Below are positions 10,830 to 22,435 of a stretch of DNA of 64,000 bases, piece after piece. Below the pieces are notes generated by a model, which was given only the letters and a program-made list of their open reading frames with translations, was not told the DNA's origin and searched no databases. Position 1 is the first letter of the stretch; every line of letters starts with the position of its first letter. Origin of the DNA: Desmodus rotundus (Eukaryota; Chordata; Mammalia; Chiroptera; Phyllostomidae); the NCBI RefSeq assembly GCF_022682495.2, contig NC_071392.1, positions 60,103,459 through 60,167,458 of the forward strand, read 5' to 3'. Both the position numbers and the translations under genes were made by a program.

Positions 10830-13800
10830 CTCGGTGTATGAAGCCACAGAACCCATAGGTAGGTACTATATCTGAGACTCCACCCATCTGGTGCACACTG
10901 TTAGCCCTTGGTGATTTCATGAGGCTCTGCCCCACCAATTTTGAGGCCTACCCATGCTATTTCCAACAGATTTTCCATACTAATGGCTTGTCTTGGACCA
11001 TGCTTCAGATTTTCCTAAATTCTCTCAGTCAACCAGCATCTGCTTTCAGTGAGCCCTATGCCTCTGAATAAGTTACCCCTGGCCTGGTATTAGCAGCAGC
11101 CAGTCTGGGATCACAGCTTGGCCTTGCCTGGGCACCTCCAAGTCCAACACAAGTAGCAGCCATCTGCAGATCACTTGGAAGCTTATGTTGTGTGACCCCA
11201 GATAGAACACCAGAGGTAGCTTACCTTGGATGTACAAACAGCAATCAAAGCTCAACTATAAGAGGAGCGTATACTCAGAACATACAAAGGGCACACCTCA
11301 AGTACCCAGCTTTGGCAGTATAGGAGGCTGTGCCACTGGACTCTACAGGCCACTTACTACATTAGACCACTCTACCAAGCCTGAGAGACATAGCATCTGT
11401 ACATAATATATAGAAACAAATACAGCGAGGCTGCCCATACAAGGAGACAAAGAAATGTGGCCCAAATGAAAGAACAGAACAAAACTCCAGGAAAAGAACT
11501 AAATAAAATGGAGGCAAGCAAGCTGTTAGACGCAGAGCTCAAAACACTGGTTATAAGGATGCTAAAAGAATTAGTGAGAACCTCAACAGCATGAAAAAGA
11601 CATAGTCAGAAACAAATGATACACTAACTAAAATAAAGAACTATTTACAGGGAATCAACTATAGAGGAGATGGAGCCAAGAATCAAATCTGTGATTTGGA
11701 ATATAAGGAAGCAAAAAACAACCAATTAGAATAGCAAGAAAAACAAAGAATCCAAAAAATGATGATAATGTTAAGAACCTCTGGAACAAAGTCAAGCATA
11801 CCAACATTCACATCCTGGGGGTGCCAGAAGGAAAACAGAGAGAGCAAGAAATTGGAAACCTATTTGAAAAAATAACGACAGAAAATGTCCCTTACTTGGT
11901 GAAAGAAATAAACATACAATTCCAGGAAATGCAGAGAGTCCCAAACATGTTGAACCCAAAGAGAACCAACCAAGACACCTTGTAATTAAAATGTCAAAGG
12001 TAAAGACAAACAGAAAATCTTAAAAGCAGTGAGAAAAAAGCAGTCAGTTACCTACAGGGGAGCTCCCATAAGGCTGTCAGCTGAGTTCTTTATATATTTT
12101 TGAGAACAAACTCTTGTCTGAGGTATTATTGGCAAATATGTTTTCCCATACAGTTGGTTCTCTTTTCATTTTAATGCTGTTTTCTTTAGCCATGCAGAAG
12201 CTCTCTATTTTGATGGGATATCATTTGTATATTCTTTCCTTTATGTCCTCTACTCTGGGGAACATATTGGTGAAAATATTGCTGCATGGAATATCTGAGA
12301 TTTTCCTGCCTATCTTCTCCTCTAAGACTTTAATGGTGTCATGACTTATATTTAAGTCTTTTATCCACCTTGAATTTATTCTTGTGTATGGTATAAGTTG
12401 CTGATAAAGTTACATTTTTTTTTTTTGCATGTAGCTGTTCACCTTTCCCAACACCATTTTTTGAAAAGGTTATTTTTAATCCATTTTATGTTTCTGCCTC
12501 CTTTGTCAAATATTAATTGACCATAGAGAGATGGGTTTATTTCTGGGCTCTCTATTCTGTTCCATTGGTCTAGGTATCTGTACAAGGCAAACAACCCAAT
12601 TAAAAGATGGACAAAGGACTTGAACAGACACTTCTCCAAGGGACATACAAAGGGCCCAGAGACATATGAAAAGATACTCAGCATTACTAGCTATCAGAGA
12701 GATGCAAATTAAAACCACAATAAGATACAACTTCACACCAGTGAGAATGGTCATCATCACCAAATCAACAAAAATTAAGTGTTGGAGAGGATGTGGAGAA
12801 AAGGGAAACCTGGTGCACTGTTGCTGGAAATGCAGATTGATGTAGCCACTGTGAGAAACAGTATGAGATTTCCTCAGAAAACTAAAAATGGAATTGTCTT
12901 TTGATCCAGCATTCCCACTGCTGGGATTATGCCCTAAGAGCCCTGAAACACCAATTCAAAAGAGCCTATGCACCCCAAATGTTCATAGCAGCACAACTTA
13001 CAATAGCCAAGTGCTGTTAGCAACCTAAGTGCCCACCAGTAAATGAGTGGATCAAAAAACTGGTACATTTACACGATGGAATACTATGCAGCAGAAGGAA
13101 AGAAGGACCTCCTACTCTTTGTGAAAGCATGGATGGAACTGGAGAGCATTATGCTAAGTAAAATAAGCCAAGCACTGAGGAACAAATAACATATGATCTT
13201 AACTTTAACAGGAACCTAATCAACAAAACAAACAAGCAAGAAAACTATAACCAGATACATTGAAATTAAGAATAATCTGACAGTAACCAGAGGGGAGGTG
13301 GGAGAGGGTAATGGTGGGAAGGGGAAAAGGGTTTTCAGGAAAAATTTTAAAGGACACATGGACAAAACCAAAGAGGAGTAGGATCAAGAGTGGAGAGTGG
13401 GGATGGCTGGAGAGGGAGGAAGTGGTGAGGGGAAGATGCAGACAACAGTACGTGACCAACAATAAAAAAATGTAAAAAAAGACTGCCAGCTGATTTCTTA
13501 AAAGAAATTTTGCAGGCTAGAATGGACTGGCAAGAAACATTCAAAGTGATGAAAAACAAGGACCTACAACCAAGATTACTCTACTTAGCAAATCTATCAT
13601 CTAGAATTGAAGACAGATAAAGAGCTTACCAAACAAGAAAAAGCTAAAGGAGTTAATCACCACCAAACTAATGTTTTATGAAATGTTAAAGGGTCTTCTT
13701 TAAGAATAAGTAGATAAAAGTATTAACAATAAGATACAATGAATACATATATGTCAACAATTGTATCTAAAAAACAAAATTAAAAACAAGCAGAACAGAA

Positions 13801-14095
13801 ACATATATACAGAGAATGTTTTGATGGTTTCCAGATGGGATGGGCTTGAAGGGATGGGTGAAAAAAGTGAAGGGATTGATAAGTACAAATTGGCAGTTAA
13901 AGAACAGTCACGGGGGTGTAAAGTACATTATAAGAAAATAGTCAATAGCTTTCTAATAACTATGGATGGTGTCAGATGGGTATGTATTTATCAGGATGAT
14001 CACTTAGTAAGTCATATAATGTTTTATCACTGGTGTGTACACCTGAAACTCAAATAATATTGTATATAAATTGTAATTGAAAAATAAAAAATAAT
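10830..14095 (+). mobile_element. HAL1: HAL1-like ORF1-only LINE (copy C), split by an L1
   Basis: Parts in order are a non-coding 5' region (10830-11454) and an ORF1-like region from an ATG near 11455 that starts as 'MWPK'-type text. Coiled-coil and RRM-like segments follow ('NIHILGVPEGK' near 11800), then the C-terminal domain, which resumes at 13481 after a 1.4 kb L1. ORF1 text ends near 13700 and leads directly to a 3'UTR with 'GTACACCTGAAACTC' and 'TAATTGAAAAATAAAAAAT'. No ORF2 text is present between ORF1 and the tail. That is the defining structure of HAL1 (half-L1) elements. ORF1 carries stops and frameshifts. This is the oldest of three such elements here. Confidence 0.75.
12082..13480 (+). 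mobile_element. 5'-truncated, twin-primed L1 inside HAL1 copy C
   Basis: The left part (12082 to ~12585) is antisense ORF2. The right part (~12586-13480) is sense late ORF2, G-rich 3'UTR and a CAATAAAAAAATG tail. The two parts are nearly contiguous in the parent L1, with about 20-25 bp missing. The insertion is flanked by CTGTCAGCTGAGTTCTT (12074-12090) and CTGCCAGCTGATTTCTT (13483-13499), a 17-bp target duplication with two mismatches. This is the classic signature of twin priming. Confidence 0.9.
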
Positions 14096-14281
14096 TTATA
14101 AATAAATTAGTAGAATAACATATTTTAGTAAATTGAATTTCCTACCAAATGCCCCAAATTTCTTTCTTCCCACATTAAAAGGTAACAATCATCATAAAGT
14201 AGCAAATATAATACTGAACATTTGAATAATAATAAATCATAACTTTTTAATTCCTGACCAAAGTATATGTTAATAACTTTT

Positions 14282-14469
14282 AGAGAGAGAGAGAGGAGGG
14301 GAGAAAGAAATATCACTGCAGGAGGAAAACATTGATTGGTGGCCTCGCATACATGCCTGGGCCAGGAATCAAACCCACAACCTAGGTATATGTCCTGACA
14401 GGGAACCAGTCACAACATTTTGGTGTATGGGATGACACTCTAATCAACTGAGAAATCCAACCAAGGCAA
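14282..14469 (-). mobile_element. VES: VES-like SINE, diverged
   Basis: On the minus strand it starts 'CTTGCCTTGGTTGG' and runs through 'GGTTTGATTCCTGGCC' (B box) and 'CAGGCATGTATGCGAGG' to a CT-rich end. The body order differs slightly from the younger copies, so this is an older VES subfamily. Confidence 0.75.
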
Positions 14470-14602
14470 GCATAACTGTTATTAATGATGTTATTAAAAT
14501 TTTAAATTATTTTATCTTATTTCCTTAAATAAATAAATGAAATTTGTGTATGAGTTTCACTTGTAAAAATTGTTCCACAATATGAGACCGAAGCTCAGAG
14601 TT

Positions 14603-15647
14603 GTTTCTTTTTTCTTTTTTTTAAAAAAATTTATTGTTATTCAATTACAGTTGTATGCCTTTTCTCCCCATCCCTCCACCCCACCCCAGCTGAACCCACC
14701 TCCCTCCCCCACTCCACCCTCCCCCTTGATTTGGTCCATGTGTCCTTTATAGTAGTTCCTGTAATCTCCTCTCCTCACTGTCCCCTCCCCACTCCCCCCT
14801 GACTATTGTTAGATTGTTCTTAACTTCAATGTCTCTGGTTATATTTTGCTTCCTTTTTTCTTCTGTTGATTATGCTCCAGTTACAGGTGAGATCATATGG
14901 TATTTGTCCCTCACCGTCTGGCTTATTTCACTTAGCATAATGCTCTCCAGTTCCATCTATGCCATTGCAAAGGGTATAAGCTCCTTCTTTCTCTCTGCTG
15001 CATAGAATTCCATTGTGTAAATATACCATAGTTTTCGGATCCACTTGTTTGCTGATGGGCACTTAGGTTGCTTCCAGTACTTGGCTATTGTAAGTTGTGC
15101 TGCTATGAACATTGGGGTGCACAGGTTCTTTAGGATTGGTGTTTCAGGGTTCTTAGGGTATAATCCCAGCAGCGGAATTGCTGGGTCAAAGGGCACTTCC
15201 ATTTTTAGTTTTCTGAGAAAATTCCATATTGTTTTCCACAGTGGCCTCACAAGTCTGCATTCCCACCAACAGTGCACTAGGGTTCCCTTTTCTCCGTATC
15301 CTCTCCAACATTTGTTTGTGGATTTGTTTATGCTGGCCACTCTGACTGGTGTGAGATGGTACCTCATTGTGGTTTTAATTTGCATCTCTCTGATGGCTAG
15401 TGAGGCTGAGCATCTTTTCATATGTCTCTGGGCCCTCTGTGTGTGTTCCTTGAAGAAGTGTCTGTTCAAGTCCTTTGCCCATTTTTTAATTGGGTTGTTT
15501 GTCTTCCCGGAGTGGAGTCGTGTGAGTTCTTTATATATTTTGGAGATCAGGCCCTTGTCTGAGGTATCATTGGCAAATATGTTTTCCCGTACTGTTCGTT
15601 CTCTTTGTATTTTAATGTTGTTTTCTTTAGCCATGCAGAAGCTTTTA
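14603..15647 (-). mobile_element. 5'-truncated young L1
   Basis: The 3' tail (TTTTAAAAAAATTTATTG on the plus strand), pyrimidine-rich antisense 3'UTR and late ORF2 are very similar to those of the full-length minus-strand L1 at 43597-50393. Truncation is at about 15647, in the codons upstream of 'FCMAKEN'. I could not identify a clear target duplication. Confidence 0.93.
14957..15647 (-). pseudogene. ORF2: L1 ORF2 C-terminal region
   Basis: An open frame of over 220 codons encodes the L1 ORF2 C-terminal domain. Landmarks are '[15 protein letters not shown]', '[19 protein letters not shown]', '[17 protein letters not shown]' and '[18 protein letters not shown]'. A TGG-to-TAG change then ends it about 25 codons before the stop used in the 43597-50393 copy. 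Endonuclease and RT are absent because of 5' truncation. Few lesions over nearly 700 bp indicate a recent insertion. It is not functional alone. Confidence 0.9.
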
Positions 15648-16778
15648 GAACTGGATGGCAACTAACAGCAACATATATACATATGTCTTACTAATTTATT
15701 GTATTTCACCATTTATGTGTAACTCTTCAATAACTCTGTGACATTTCCCTGGTCTCATATATTCTAAAGATTCAACAGAATTACTATCACAATTCTGATG
15801 ACGTATTTCAGGGAACTAGAACAAATATTTCCAAAATTTATATTGAACCACAAAAGGCCCCACAGAGCAACTGTGATCCTGAGAAAGAAGAACAAAGAGG
15901 AATCATGCTACCTATTATCAAACTATAATATAAGGCCATAGTACCAAAATAGCCTGACATAAAAACAGACACATAGATCAATGGAACAGAAAAGCAACCC
16001 TAGAAATGAACCCATACTTTTAGAGTCAATCAATATCTGACAGAAAAAAATGGGCACACAGAATAGGCTAAAGATAGTTTATCAATAGATGGTGTTGGGA
16101 AAACTGGTCAGATATGTGCAGAAAATGAAACTAGACCACCTTCTTACACCACACATAAGAATAAATTCAAAATTGATTAAAGACTTAAATGTTGACCCCA
16201 AACCACAAAAATAGTAGAAGAAAACATAGGCAGTAACATCTCAGATGGGTTCATAATAATATTTTTTCTAATATATCTCATAAGGTAATGGAAACAAAAG
16301 AATACATAAACAAATAGGACTACATCAAATTAAAAAGTTTTTTGCATTGTAAGTGAAACCATCAACAAAATAAAGACAACTCATTGAATTGAAAAACATA
16401 TTCACTGATACATCCAATAACGGGTTAATATCCAAAATTTATAAAAACCTTATAAAACTCAACACCAAAAAACCAAATAATCCAATTAAAAATTGGGCAA
16501 AGGACCTTAATAGACATTTCGCCAAAGAGCACATACAGATGGCCAATGGACATATGAAAAGATGTTCAAAGTAATTAATCATCAGAGAAATGCAAATTTA
16601 AACCACAGTGAGGTATCACCTCACACTTGTCAGAATGTCTATGATTAATAAACCATCAAACAACAAGTGCTGGCAAGGATGTGGAGAAAGGGACACTCTT
16701 TTGCACTGCTGGTGGAAATGCAGATTGTTGCAGCCAATTTGGAAAGCAGTATGTAGTTACCTCAAAATTTAAAAATGA

Positions 16779-18613
16779 TGATCTCGAACCAACATGGAGG
16801 TATAAGTGAATATGCTTTGCTTCCTTGCAGAACCAAAAGAATAACAACCAATTAAAAAAATACAAAAAACAGAACTGACAGAAAATTGAACTCTATGAAA
16901 TTCCGACCACCAAGGAGTTAAGGAAAAAACTTTCATCTGTACTGGTATGAGGGACAAGGATGGGAAGCTGGGGCAGTGTGAATGTGTTGCAAAGCAGGGC
17001 TGGCAGACAGGGGCAGCTGGCAAACTTGGATATCCCACATTCGCATGTGGATATATTGGGAGAAACAACTGGAGAGTGAGACAGACCTCGCAACCCAGGA
17101 TTCCAAAATGGGAAACTAAAGCCTTAAAATTCCTGGCTATAAAAACCTGTGGAGGGTTTGGCAGCAGAAGAAACTCCCAGTCTCAGTGGAGAGTCTGTTG
17201 GAATGTTCCATGGGTCCTAGAATGTACATGAGCCCACCAACTGATATTCAGCACCTGAGAAGGCACTATCTGCTTGTGGGAAGCAAGGGAAGTGATTGAA
17301 AGCAGGGAGAGTACCAAGTAAGCCGCATTGTTTCCTCTATGACCCCTTCCCCACATACAGTGCCACAACACAGCCAAGTGGGTTGCCCCACCCTGGTGCA
17401 TACCTAAGACTCAGCCCCTTTAAATGTAACAGGTACACCAGACAAAGAAATATGACCCCAAACTCCAGAAAAACAACTAAGCAATGAGGAGATAGACAAC
17501 CTATGAGATGTAGAGTTCAAAATATAGGTAATCAGATGCTCACAGAAATGATTGGGTACAGTCATGAAATAAAGGAAGAAGTGAATATTATACAAAGTGA
17601 AATAAAGAAAAATATACAAGGAGCCAACAGTGATGAGAAGGAAACCAGGACTCAAATAAATGATTCTGATAGAAGGAATAAATAAACATTCAAGTGAAAC
17701 AGAAACAAGAAACAAGAATTCAAAAAAGTGAGGAAAGGCTTAGGAACCTTTGTGACAACTTTAAACGTTCCAACATCAAATCATAGGGGTGCCAGAAGAA
17801 AAGGAAGAGCAAGAAATTGAAAACTTATTTGAAAAAATAATGAAGGAAAACTTCCCCAGTCCAGGAAGCTCAGAGAATCCCAAATAAGTTAGAACCAAGG
17901 AGAAACACACCAAGACACATCATAGTTAAATCACTCAAGGTTAAAGATAAGGGGAGAATCTTGAAAGCAGCAAGAGAAAAGGAGAGAGTTGCCTACAAAG
18001 GAGTTCCTGTAAGACTATCAGCTGACTTCTCGAAAGAAACCTTACAGGAAAGCAGGGGCTGGAAAGAATTATTCAAAGTCATGAAAGTCTCCAGCAAAGC
18101 TATCATTTAGAATGGAAGGGTAGGTAAAGTGCCCTTTACCTTTTCCCAGAAAAGGTAAAGTTAAAGCAGTTCATCATTACCAAGACCTTATTATATGAGA
18201 TGTTAAAGAGACTAACAAAAAGAAGATCAAAACTACGAACAGTGAAATGACAACAAACTCAAAACTACAAACAACTAAACCTAAAAACAAAAATTAACTA
18301 AGCAAACAACTAAAACAGGAACAGAATCACAGAAATGATGATCATGTGGAGGGTAAAGGAAGGGGCAAGAATGGGGGGAAAAGATACAGGGAATAAGAAG
18401 CATAATTGGTAAGCACAACGTAAGGGATGTTAAGAATAGTATAGGGACTGGAGAAGCCAAAGAACTTACATGTACGATCCATGGACATGAACTAAGGAGA
18501 AGGGAATGCTGGTGGGAGGGGGTGGCGTAGGGAAGAGGGGGATAAAGAGGAGGAAAAAATGGGACAACTCTAATAGCACAATTAATAAAATATACTTAAA
18601 AATAAAAAAAAAA
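16779..18613 (+). mobile_element. HAL1: HAL1-like ORF1-only LINE (copy A)
   Basis: The element is about 1.83 kb and lies within the L1 text, with TAAAAATGA on the left (16770-16778) and on the right (18615-18623). It starts 'CGAACCAACATGGAGG', matching the start of copy B ('GAACCAAGATGGCGG'). A ~670-bp 5' region, ORF1 (about 17452-18215) and a ~400-bp purine/G-rich 3'UTR follow, with 'ATTAATAAAATATACTT' and an A-tail. No ORF2 is present. Copy B matches it along its length, so the structure is inherited and not an accident of one insertion. Stops and lost CpGs mark it as older. Confidence 0.85.
17452..18215 (+). pseudogene. ORF1: Degenerate ORF1 of HAL1 copy A
   Basis: It aligns by eye with the 226-codon ORF1 of copy B (starting 'CAACTAAGCAATGAGGAGATAG' against 'CAACTAAGTGAGGAAGAGATAG'). 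It retains the RRM-like 'GGTGCCAGAAGAAAAGGAAG' segment near 17790. It also keeps the C-terminal-domain segment at about 17950-18090 that copy B lacks. Multiple stops and a frameshift break it, leaving a 60-codon frame at 17503-17685. L1-type ORF1 proteins are coiled-coil RNA-binding chaperones; this copy can no longer make one. Confidence 0.8.
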
Positions 18614-19820
18614 CTAAAAATGAAAGTGCTTTATGACCCAGTGTTTCCACTTCTTGGAATTTATCTGTTGAAACCAAAACACTAATTCAAAAGAAGACAA
18701 ACCCCTCTCTGTTCATTGCAGCATTTTTTCATTAGCCAAGATTTGGAAGCAGCCCAAGTATCTTTTAGTAGATGAGTGGATAAAACTACTATGGTACATT
18801 TTAAACAGCAGAATATTGTTTGGTGATAAAAAAAAGAAGAAAAATTTATCCTTTGTGACAGCATGGATGGAACAGGAGAACATCATGCTAAGTGAAACAA
18901 GAAAGTCAAAGAAAAAAAATACCATATTGTTTTACTCATATGTGGAATCCTATGAATAAACTGAAGTAATAAGTAATATAGAGAGCAGGTTAACAGCTCT
19001 GGCAAGGGTGGTTGGGGGAGGAGGGATTGAGTGAAAATTAAAATGGACTTATGGACGTGGACAATTGTATGGTCATTGCAAGAAGACAGGAGTGTGTGGA
19101 GGTGGAGAGTGTATAAAGGGGGTAAATGTTAATGGAAAGAATGCAATAATGAAGTAATAAATAAAATAAAATAAAATAATAAAATAAAATAGCTGAAATG
19201 CATGCATATTTTAAAAAGTATTATAATACCTTTTCAATTTTACTTCAAGCCTTAGAGTATACTCTTTCCTATTCTTACTCCTTTTTTTTAAAACTTATAT
19301 TTTAGATTTTGTTCTTTTATTTATCTCATTTCTATTCCCTGCTGTTATTTCTCCTCACAATTCCCACTCAAAATCATTTTTTTCATTTAGTCATCTTGTA
19401 TTCCCTATTTCCTATCTTGTAATATTTTTAATCTCTCTCCATCTTTATTAATCTTTGCTCAATTGCTGTTGATATTGCTGATGTGGTGGGGAGGTGGCAG
19501 GCATGGGTTTGGTTTTCTGGTAATATTTCTTTGTTAACCAACACTTGCACAATAACATACAAGACATGGCAAGACTTGTGACTACCAGTCAGCTAGCTGG
19601 AGGGGAGAATCCACCAATGATTGAGCCACCAACAAGCAAAGCCCAAGTATAATGAAGGAGCCCACAGGAGCAGAAGAAACCTTGAGCATCTAGACAAGGA
19701 GAGCAAAAGGCTGCACCACTGAGTCCCAGAGAACTCCTACCACAGAGTCCACCCACAAAGACATGCAGGCAAAGCAGAGCATCCTGAGCCACAGAAGCAA
19801 ACAAAAAAGAGTCACCTAAA

Positions 19821-20716
19821 ATGGGAAGACAAAGAAAGAACCCCCAATCAAAAGAAATGGAAAGCCCCCAGAAAAGAGCTAATCAAAATTGAGGCAAGCA
19901 ATTGATCAGACAAAATATTAAAAAAAAATAGTTATAAGGATGCTCAAGGAACTCAATGCCAACTACAACAAACTGAGTAGGAATCACTGCAGCATGGAAA
20001 AGGAAATAGAAACTATGAATAAGAACCAGGGAGAAATGAAGAATATCTGAAATGAAAAATACACTAGAAGGAATTAAAAGCAAGATGGATGAAGCAGAGG
20101 ATTGAATCAGTGAGCTGTAATAGAAAGTAGGAAGAAAACCCAGGAAGAGCAACAAAACAAAACAAAACAAGACTCAAAAAGAATGAGGATAGTTTTAGGG
20201 AACTTCTGGACAACATGATGTGTAACATTCAAATCATATGAATATCAGAAGGAGAAAAAAAGAAGTAAGAGGTAGAAAACCTGATTGAAAACATAATGAC
20301 AGAAAACTTCCCTAACTTGGAGAGGGGAAAAGTCATGCAAGTTCTGGAAGCAAATGGGTTTACAATGAAGATGAACCCAAGGAGGTTTAAAATAATACAC
20401 ATCTAATGAAAATGCCAAATGTTAAAGACAAAGAGAGAATCTTGAAAGCAGCAAGGGAGAAAGAGCAAATAACATACATGGGAGCTCCAATAAGGCATCA
20501 GTGAATTTCTCAACAGAAACACTAGAAGCCAGAAGGGATTGGCAGCAAATATTCCAGATAATGAAAAACAAGGACCTACAATCAAGACTACTCCATCCAG
20601 TAAGGTTTTCACTTAAAATAGGTGCTGAAATAAAGAGATTTCCAGACAAAAGAAAGCTAAAAGTATATGTTTCTACCAAGCTACCACTGCAAGACATGCT
20701 AAAGGTACTGCTATAA
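19821..20716 (+). pseudogene. ORF1: L1 ORF1 remnant
   Basis: It starts with ATGGGAAGACAAAGAAAG, which matches the ORF1 start of the young L1 at 48599 (coding 'MGRQRN'). The coiled-coil region, RRM-like region (near 20240) and C-terminal domain ('NFSTETLEARRDWQQIF', 'LQSRLLHPVRFSLKIG' at 20501-20640) follow, ending 'MLKVLL' just before 20716. Early stops and frameshifts break the N-terminal half. Only the last 71 codons remain open. Confidence 0.8.
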
Positions 20717-20733
20717 AAAGAATAAGAAAGAGA

Positions 20734-20953
20734 GCCCTGGCTGGTGAGGGTCAGTGGATTTAGGGCCCACTCACAAACCAAAGGGTCACCAGTTCAAACC
20801 CAGTTAGGGCATATGCCTGGGTTTCAGACCAGCTCCCAGGTCGGGGGTGCTTGAAAGGCAGCCACACATTAATGTTTCTCTCCTCTTTCTAAAATTCTGT
20901 GTCTTTCTCTAAAACTAAATAAATAAAATATACTTTAAAAAGCTTTAAAAAAA
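20734..20953 (+). mobile_element. VES: VES SINE
   Basis: It starts GCCCTGGCTGGTGAGGGTCAG and has B-box-like 'AGTTCAAACCC', 'GGCATATGCCTGGG' and an AAATAAATAAAATA tail. It lies in the spacer between ORF1 and ORF2 of the older L1. The flanks are too A/G-rich for a firm target duplication. Confidence 0.92.
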
Positions 20954-21440
20954 GAAGAGAGAACACAAAGAGAGAAGGAGAGAGAGAAAAAGAGACAGAA
21001 ACAAAGGTATAGAAAAAATTGGCATTAGTATTGATAGTATTGATAGTAAGTACCTATCAATAGTAAACTTAAATGTAAATAGATTATATGATCCATTCAA
21101 AAGACATAGGGTAACTGAATGGAAGAGAAAACAAGACCAGCATATATGCTGTCTATAAGAGACTCAACTCAGAAAAGAGTATCTACACAGATCGCAAGTG
21201 GAGGAATGGAAAAAATATTCCAAGTAAATGATAGCCAAAAAAGAGTGGGGGTAGCAATACTTATACCAGAAAAAATAGGTTTCAAAATAAAGGAAATAAA
21301 AAGAGACAGAGAAGGAAACTTCAAAATAATTAAGGGAAGCACCCATCTAGAAGATATAACCCTTATAAACATATTACACCAAAATAAGAGCACACAAATA
21401 TATGAGGAAAAACTTAGAGGACTTCAAGAAAGATATAGAC

Positions 21441-21652
21441 AGCCCTAGTCGGTGTAGCTCTATGGATTGAGCATGGGCTCTGAACCAAAGTGTCACTGGT
21501 CCCATTCCCATCAGGGTACATGCATGGGTTGCAGGCCAGGTCCCCAGTAGAGGATGCGTGAGAGGCAACCACACGTTGGTATTTCTCTCCCTCTCTTTCT
21601 TGTTCCATTACCCTCTCTCTAAAAATAAATAAATAAAATCTTAAAAAAAAAC
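21441..21652 (+). mobile_element. VES: VES SINE inside L1 ORF2
   Basis: The AGCCCTAGTCGGTGTAGCTC head, 'GGTCCCATTCCCATCAGG' B-box region, 'GCATGGGTTGCAGGCCAGG' and (AAAT) tail identify it. AGATATAGAC on the left and AGATATAGAA on the right (from 21653) are a convincing target duplication that interrupts the endonuclease coding region. Confidence 0.93.
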
Positions 21653-22435
21653 AGATATAGAAAGCAATACACTTGTAGTAGGGGATTTTTAACACCCCAC
21701 TATCAACAAAGGATAGACTTCCAAACAAAGAATCAACAAGGATATTTTGTCACTGATGCCAATGTAGATTAAATGGATTTAACTGATATATACAGAACCT
21801 TTCACACAAAGAAACAAAATATATATTCTTCTCAAATGCACATGGAACATTTTCAAAGATAGACCACTTGGTAGGACAAAAATAAACCTAAACAAATACA
21901 AGAAAATTAAAATCATATCAAGCATTTTCTCTGACCACAAAGGACTGAAACTAGAAACCATCCTCAAGGAAAAAACTCAAATACACTCACAAATTCATGG
22001 AGATTGAATAGCATGCTATTAAACAATGAATGGGTTAATAATGACAACAAGCAACAAATCAAAAACTTTTGGGAAACAAGTGAAAATAAAACACAACAGC
22101 CCAAAACCTGTGGGAAACAGCAAAGGCAGTCCTGAGAAGGAAGTTCATAGCAATACGGGTCTACCTAAAAAAGATAGAAACATTTCAAATAAACAAGGTA
22201 ACCTCATCTACAAGAATTGGAGGAACAACAACAAAGAAGCCCAGGGCAAGTAGAAATAAGGAAATATTCAAGATCAGAGCAGAATTAAATGACATAAACA
22301 CTAAAGAAAAAATTTAAAGGATCAATAAAACAAGGAGCTGGTTCTTGGAAAAAATAAACAAAACCAACAATCCTTTAACCAGACTTATCAAGTAAAAAAG
22401 AGAGAGCACAGAAATATTAAAAAAATTAGATTATG

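Larger units (their letters stand above)
15765..19195 (+). mobile_element. Old L1 (RT to 3' end), split by HAL1 copy A
   Basis: Diverged ORF2 starts with 'GATTCAACAGAATTACTATCAC' and passes through the RT-thumb region ('GATCAATGGAACAGAAAAGC' near 15978) to 'GGTGGAAATGCAGATTG' near 16710. A 1.8 kb HAL1-like insertion follows at 16779-18613. The L1 resumes with 'AAAGTGCTTTATGACCCAGT' and ends in 'GAATGCAATAATGAAGTAATAAA'. This is an older subfamily than the GAAGATGG L1s. The best remaining frame is 61 codons. The ~115 bp before it hold nothing recognised. Confidence 0.88.
19196..22435 (+). mobile_element. Older L1: 5'UTR, ORF1 and start of ORF2
   Basis: A T-rich then coding-like 5'UTR (to ~19820) is followed by ORF1 (19821-20716) and by ORF2 endonuclease text from about 21040 ('YLSI'-type start, then 'VNIPHYQQR'-like text near 21700). 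It stops abruptly near 22430 where the full-length L1 begins. The continuation after 31463 in the same orientation probably belongs to it, with about 300 bp missing between. Two VES SINEs are inserted at 20734 and 21441. Confidence 0.75.

Noticed and set aside
15045..15665. 206-codon plus-strand open frame
   Set aside because: It is the antisense reading of the L1 ORF2 C-terminal region; the same shadow frame occurs in the other minus-strand L1 copy (44056-44757, 233 codons).
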